This document shows, in pieces, positions 1 through 64,000 of a stretch of 64,000 nt of DNA. A program made the translations under genes and the position numbers. The stretch spans positions 6,331,444 to 6,395,443 of the forward strand of contig JABBOT010000016.1 of the NCBI GenBank assembly GCA_016165875.1, written 5' to 3'. The stretch comes from Acanthopleura granulata (Eukaryota > Mollusca > Polyplacophora > Chitonida > Chitonidae). The notes below the pieces were generated by a model, which did no database searches, had not been told where the DNA came from, and saw only the letters and a list, made by a program, of their open reading frames with translations. Each line of letters begins with the position of its first letter. The first letter of the stretch is position 1.

Positions 1-197
1 GTAGAATAGTTTTCTCATTTGAGACATTACATTTAGGGCAATAAATGATTATTAAGTATTTGTACTTGTTTAATGAGCGTGTGAAAACAAAAAAAAATCC
101 AATGTATAAATCATATAGTTGAATTATACAAATTATTATTAGTATGTAGCATAGTATTCTTTATGGGAGAAATCAATCACGTGCTTGTTTATATTAC

Positions 198-460
198 ATT
201 TATTTATTTGATTGGTGTTTTACGCCATACTCAAGAATATTTGACTTATACGACGGCGGCCAGCATTATGGTGGGAGGAAACCGAGCAGAGTCAGGGGGA
301 AACCCACGACCATCCGCAGTTTGCTGGCAGACTTCCCCACTTACGACCGGAGAGGAAGCCAGCATGAGCTGGACTTGAACTCACAGCGACCGCATTGGGT
401 GGGAGGCTTCAGGTCATTGTGCTGTGATAGCGCGCTAACCGACTGAGCCATGGAGGCCCT
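198..460 (-). mobile_element. SINE family A, near full length
   Basis: Read on the minus strand it has the tRNA-like A box 'tggctcagtcgg', a B box 'agttcaagtcc', the core 'ggtttcctcccaccataatg' and the tail 'caccaatcaaataaata'. This family consensus is used for all family A entries. Confidence 0.9.
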
Positions 461-1989
461 TATATTACATTTAGGACCATGAACAGATAAGTTTTGTTCG
501 GATAATTTTGGTATGAAATGACCTGATACCCTCAATATAAATAATAATTTTTAGCTTGTGCATGTTTGTATTAAAAAAAGACATATTTTGTTGTAGAAGT
601 ATTTTGAACCTTGTCAGTAGATATGTGCAATTTCGTAAAAAAGAAAAAATCAATTTTCAAAGTGCAGGTATGTCCAAAAAATATTCCAAAATATCAACTG
701 GTAAAACATATATCCTCTAACACTGTGTTATACATGTAAGTTTCACAAATTTGTCAAGACAACATAGTTCCCAGACCATAGGGTGAGACTGCTTAGGTTT
801 CCTTTTTGGCAAACACTATGATTGTATGAGTGAAAAGGTGTTGAGTTTGATATTAAACAGTCAGATAAATAAATTGAAAAAAAAAAAAGAAAACCCAACA
901 AACATAAAAAGAACTTTGCTCAAAGGCCTTGAATGAAATTAGTTATTGCAGGAAATTAACTTGATAAATTAACATTTTGCCAAAAAACCTTGGGAATCCA
1001 TGGTTTCCAATCCATCCATCTATATCCACGTCAACAGGGGTTGTACTTTAACCTGTTTCATACAAATCTATATCGTTGGGTCATACCAGACCTTGCTAAC
1101 ATCATCATTAAAAGCGTTACTCTTGAGCTACGTGTACACGTTGCCAAGGAATGGAATCGTCCCCCCACAAAAAGACACGGCCTGTATACAGTCTGAATTG
1201 CCGTTCAAGCTCAGCATACATACATACATACATGTTGCCAATACTGACCAATTGGATCATGAGCTTAAGTCCAGTCTGGTGTCTTGTACCTTCCAAAAGA
1301 GATGGATTAGTTTCTTCTGGCGCTGTGGCTTCCTCCAGTCATGAAAACCAGAATGCTGCCATACTTAATAGGGAAAAGCGTATATGCGCGTGTGGAATTT
1401 TTTTCAGATTTACCAAGATTTCATTTTAATGTTTTTGAATAGTGAAATATTTCAATGCTGCCTTTGTTCGCTGCTTCGTCTACACTTTAACAGAGTAGAC
1501 GACCTATTCATAACTAATCCATCTTCGAAAAGGCTATCTTATGTAGATTCCAAACATGGTTTTTGTGATTTTGGGGGGGCATTTTTACAGTGAGGCCATG
1601 GGGTGGACTATTTGGGTCATTGAAACAGCTAAGCACAGTAACATCGGTAACACAAATATTTTTTGTATTCTTTGAACAAGCTCTGATTTTTTTATGTTCC
1701 CATATTAAACACAGACACATGCAGTATACATGTAGATGTGTATCCTTGTGAAATGTAGAAACTCAGCCATAAGAGGATGTTTGGCAGCTGAAAACATCTT
1801 TGCATTCACTGTCCTCTGTTTTGAAAAATCTCCTCTGTTTTGAAAAGTCTACCATAGAATTGTAATGTTTAATTGCATTTTGTTCACTGGAAAAAAAAGG
1901 TCAAAAAAAAAAGAAAGAAATCAAAGAGATCATATTTGGAATTTGGATGAACTGTCTTTTTAGATAATACTTTTACCACCAATTTAGTT

Positions 1990-2095
1990 TACTGAAGACC
2001 ACATGTCCTCCCAATATGGTGGGAATCAGCTGTGGAAAGGATGTTGTAATAAATTGAGGTAAAAGCACAAGCTTTGAAACAAGTAAATAAAAAAT
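1990..2095 (+). mobile_element. Repeat family C fragment
   Basis: 'ctgaagaccacatgtcctcc', 'caatatggtgggaat' and the end 'gtaataaattgaggtaaaa', which is shared with 7318-7333. Confidence 0.55.
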
Positions 2096-2255
2096 CTAAT
2101 GCATTATTACATGGAATAATTAAATATGGTCTTGTCACAGGTTTATAAATATTTTGTAATATTTTGGCAACATACTTTTAGACCCATTTCTTTTGGGGTT
2201 CATGATGAAAAGATAGAATTTCAAATAATCAGTAATGGCTGTTTTCTTTTTTCAG

Positions 2256-64000
<61,745 letters not shown>

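Larger units (their letters stand above)
1..2255. other. Upstream intron, no exon recognised
   Basis: This lies before the first recognised exon, whose acceptor is at 2254-2255. It holds one minus-strand SINE (198-460), a fragment of another dispersed repeat (1990-2095) and otherwise AT-rich sequence. I looked for the preceding NBEAL coding segment and saw none. Short open frames at 990-1430 have no protein-like composition. Confidence 0.6.

Noticed and set aside
990..1430. Overlapping frames of 68-114 residues near the window start
   Set aside because: No recognisable domain and no phase-compatible splice sites leading to exon 1.

Overview
This 64 kb window is animal nuclear DNA carrying the middle part of one large plus-strand gene cut into many exons. 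I traced 41 coding exons between 2256 and 63659. Each is bounded by AG/GT splice sites, and reading phase is kept at all 40 junctions. Joined, they give 5,958 nt, or 1,985 complete codons with no stop. The product is a neurobeachin-like (NBEAL1/NBEAL2-type) BEACH-domain protein. The window misses its first roughly 100 residues, the rest of the BEACH domain and the WD40 C-terminus, so no start codon, promoter, stop or poly(A) site of the gene is present. No second host gene was recognised on either strand.

Layout: 1-2255 is upstream intron. Exons 1-12 (2256-27989) encode the N-terminal helical-repeat region, interrupted by a 10 kb intron (11903-21925). Exons 13-17 (28387-33298) encode the concanavalin-A-like (LamG-type) domain. 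Exons 18-33 (33869-54751) encode the long central helical region, with a serine-rich and acidic, probably disordered segment in the 699-nt exon 27. Exons 34-39 lead into the PH-BEACH domain. Exons 39-41 (62305-63659) begin the BEACH domain, and the window ends in the following intron.

The organism is most likely a lophotrochozoan (mollusc or brachiopod). The introns are AT-rich, short words such as 'acatgtacatgta' recur, and there are about 22 copies of a tRNA-derived SINE with an (AAAT)n tail of a kind I associate with mollusc-like genomes. This is an inference; the species cannot be fixed by reading.

Introns hold at least two further tRNA-headed repeat families, a truncated non-LTR retrotransposon relic with an (ATT)n tail, inverted-repeat elements and many minisatellites (22 to 62 bp units). 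The most unusual feature is that several exon edges of this gene are themselves part of tandem repeats. Exon ends with their donor sites (exons 5, 21, 24, 25) and exon starts with their acceptor sites (exons 25, 28) recur as degenerate copies in the adjoining intron, producing decoy splice sites and possible alternative exon ends.
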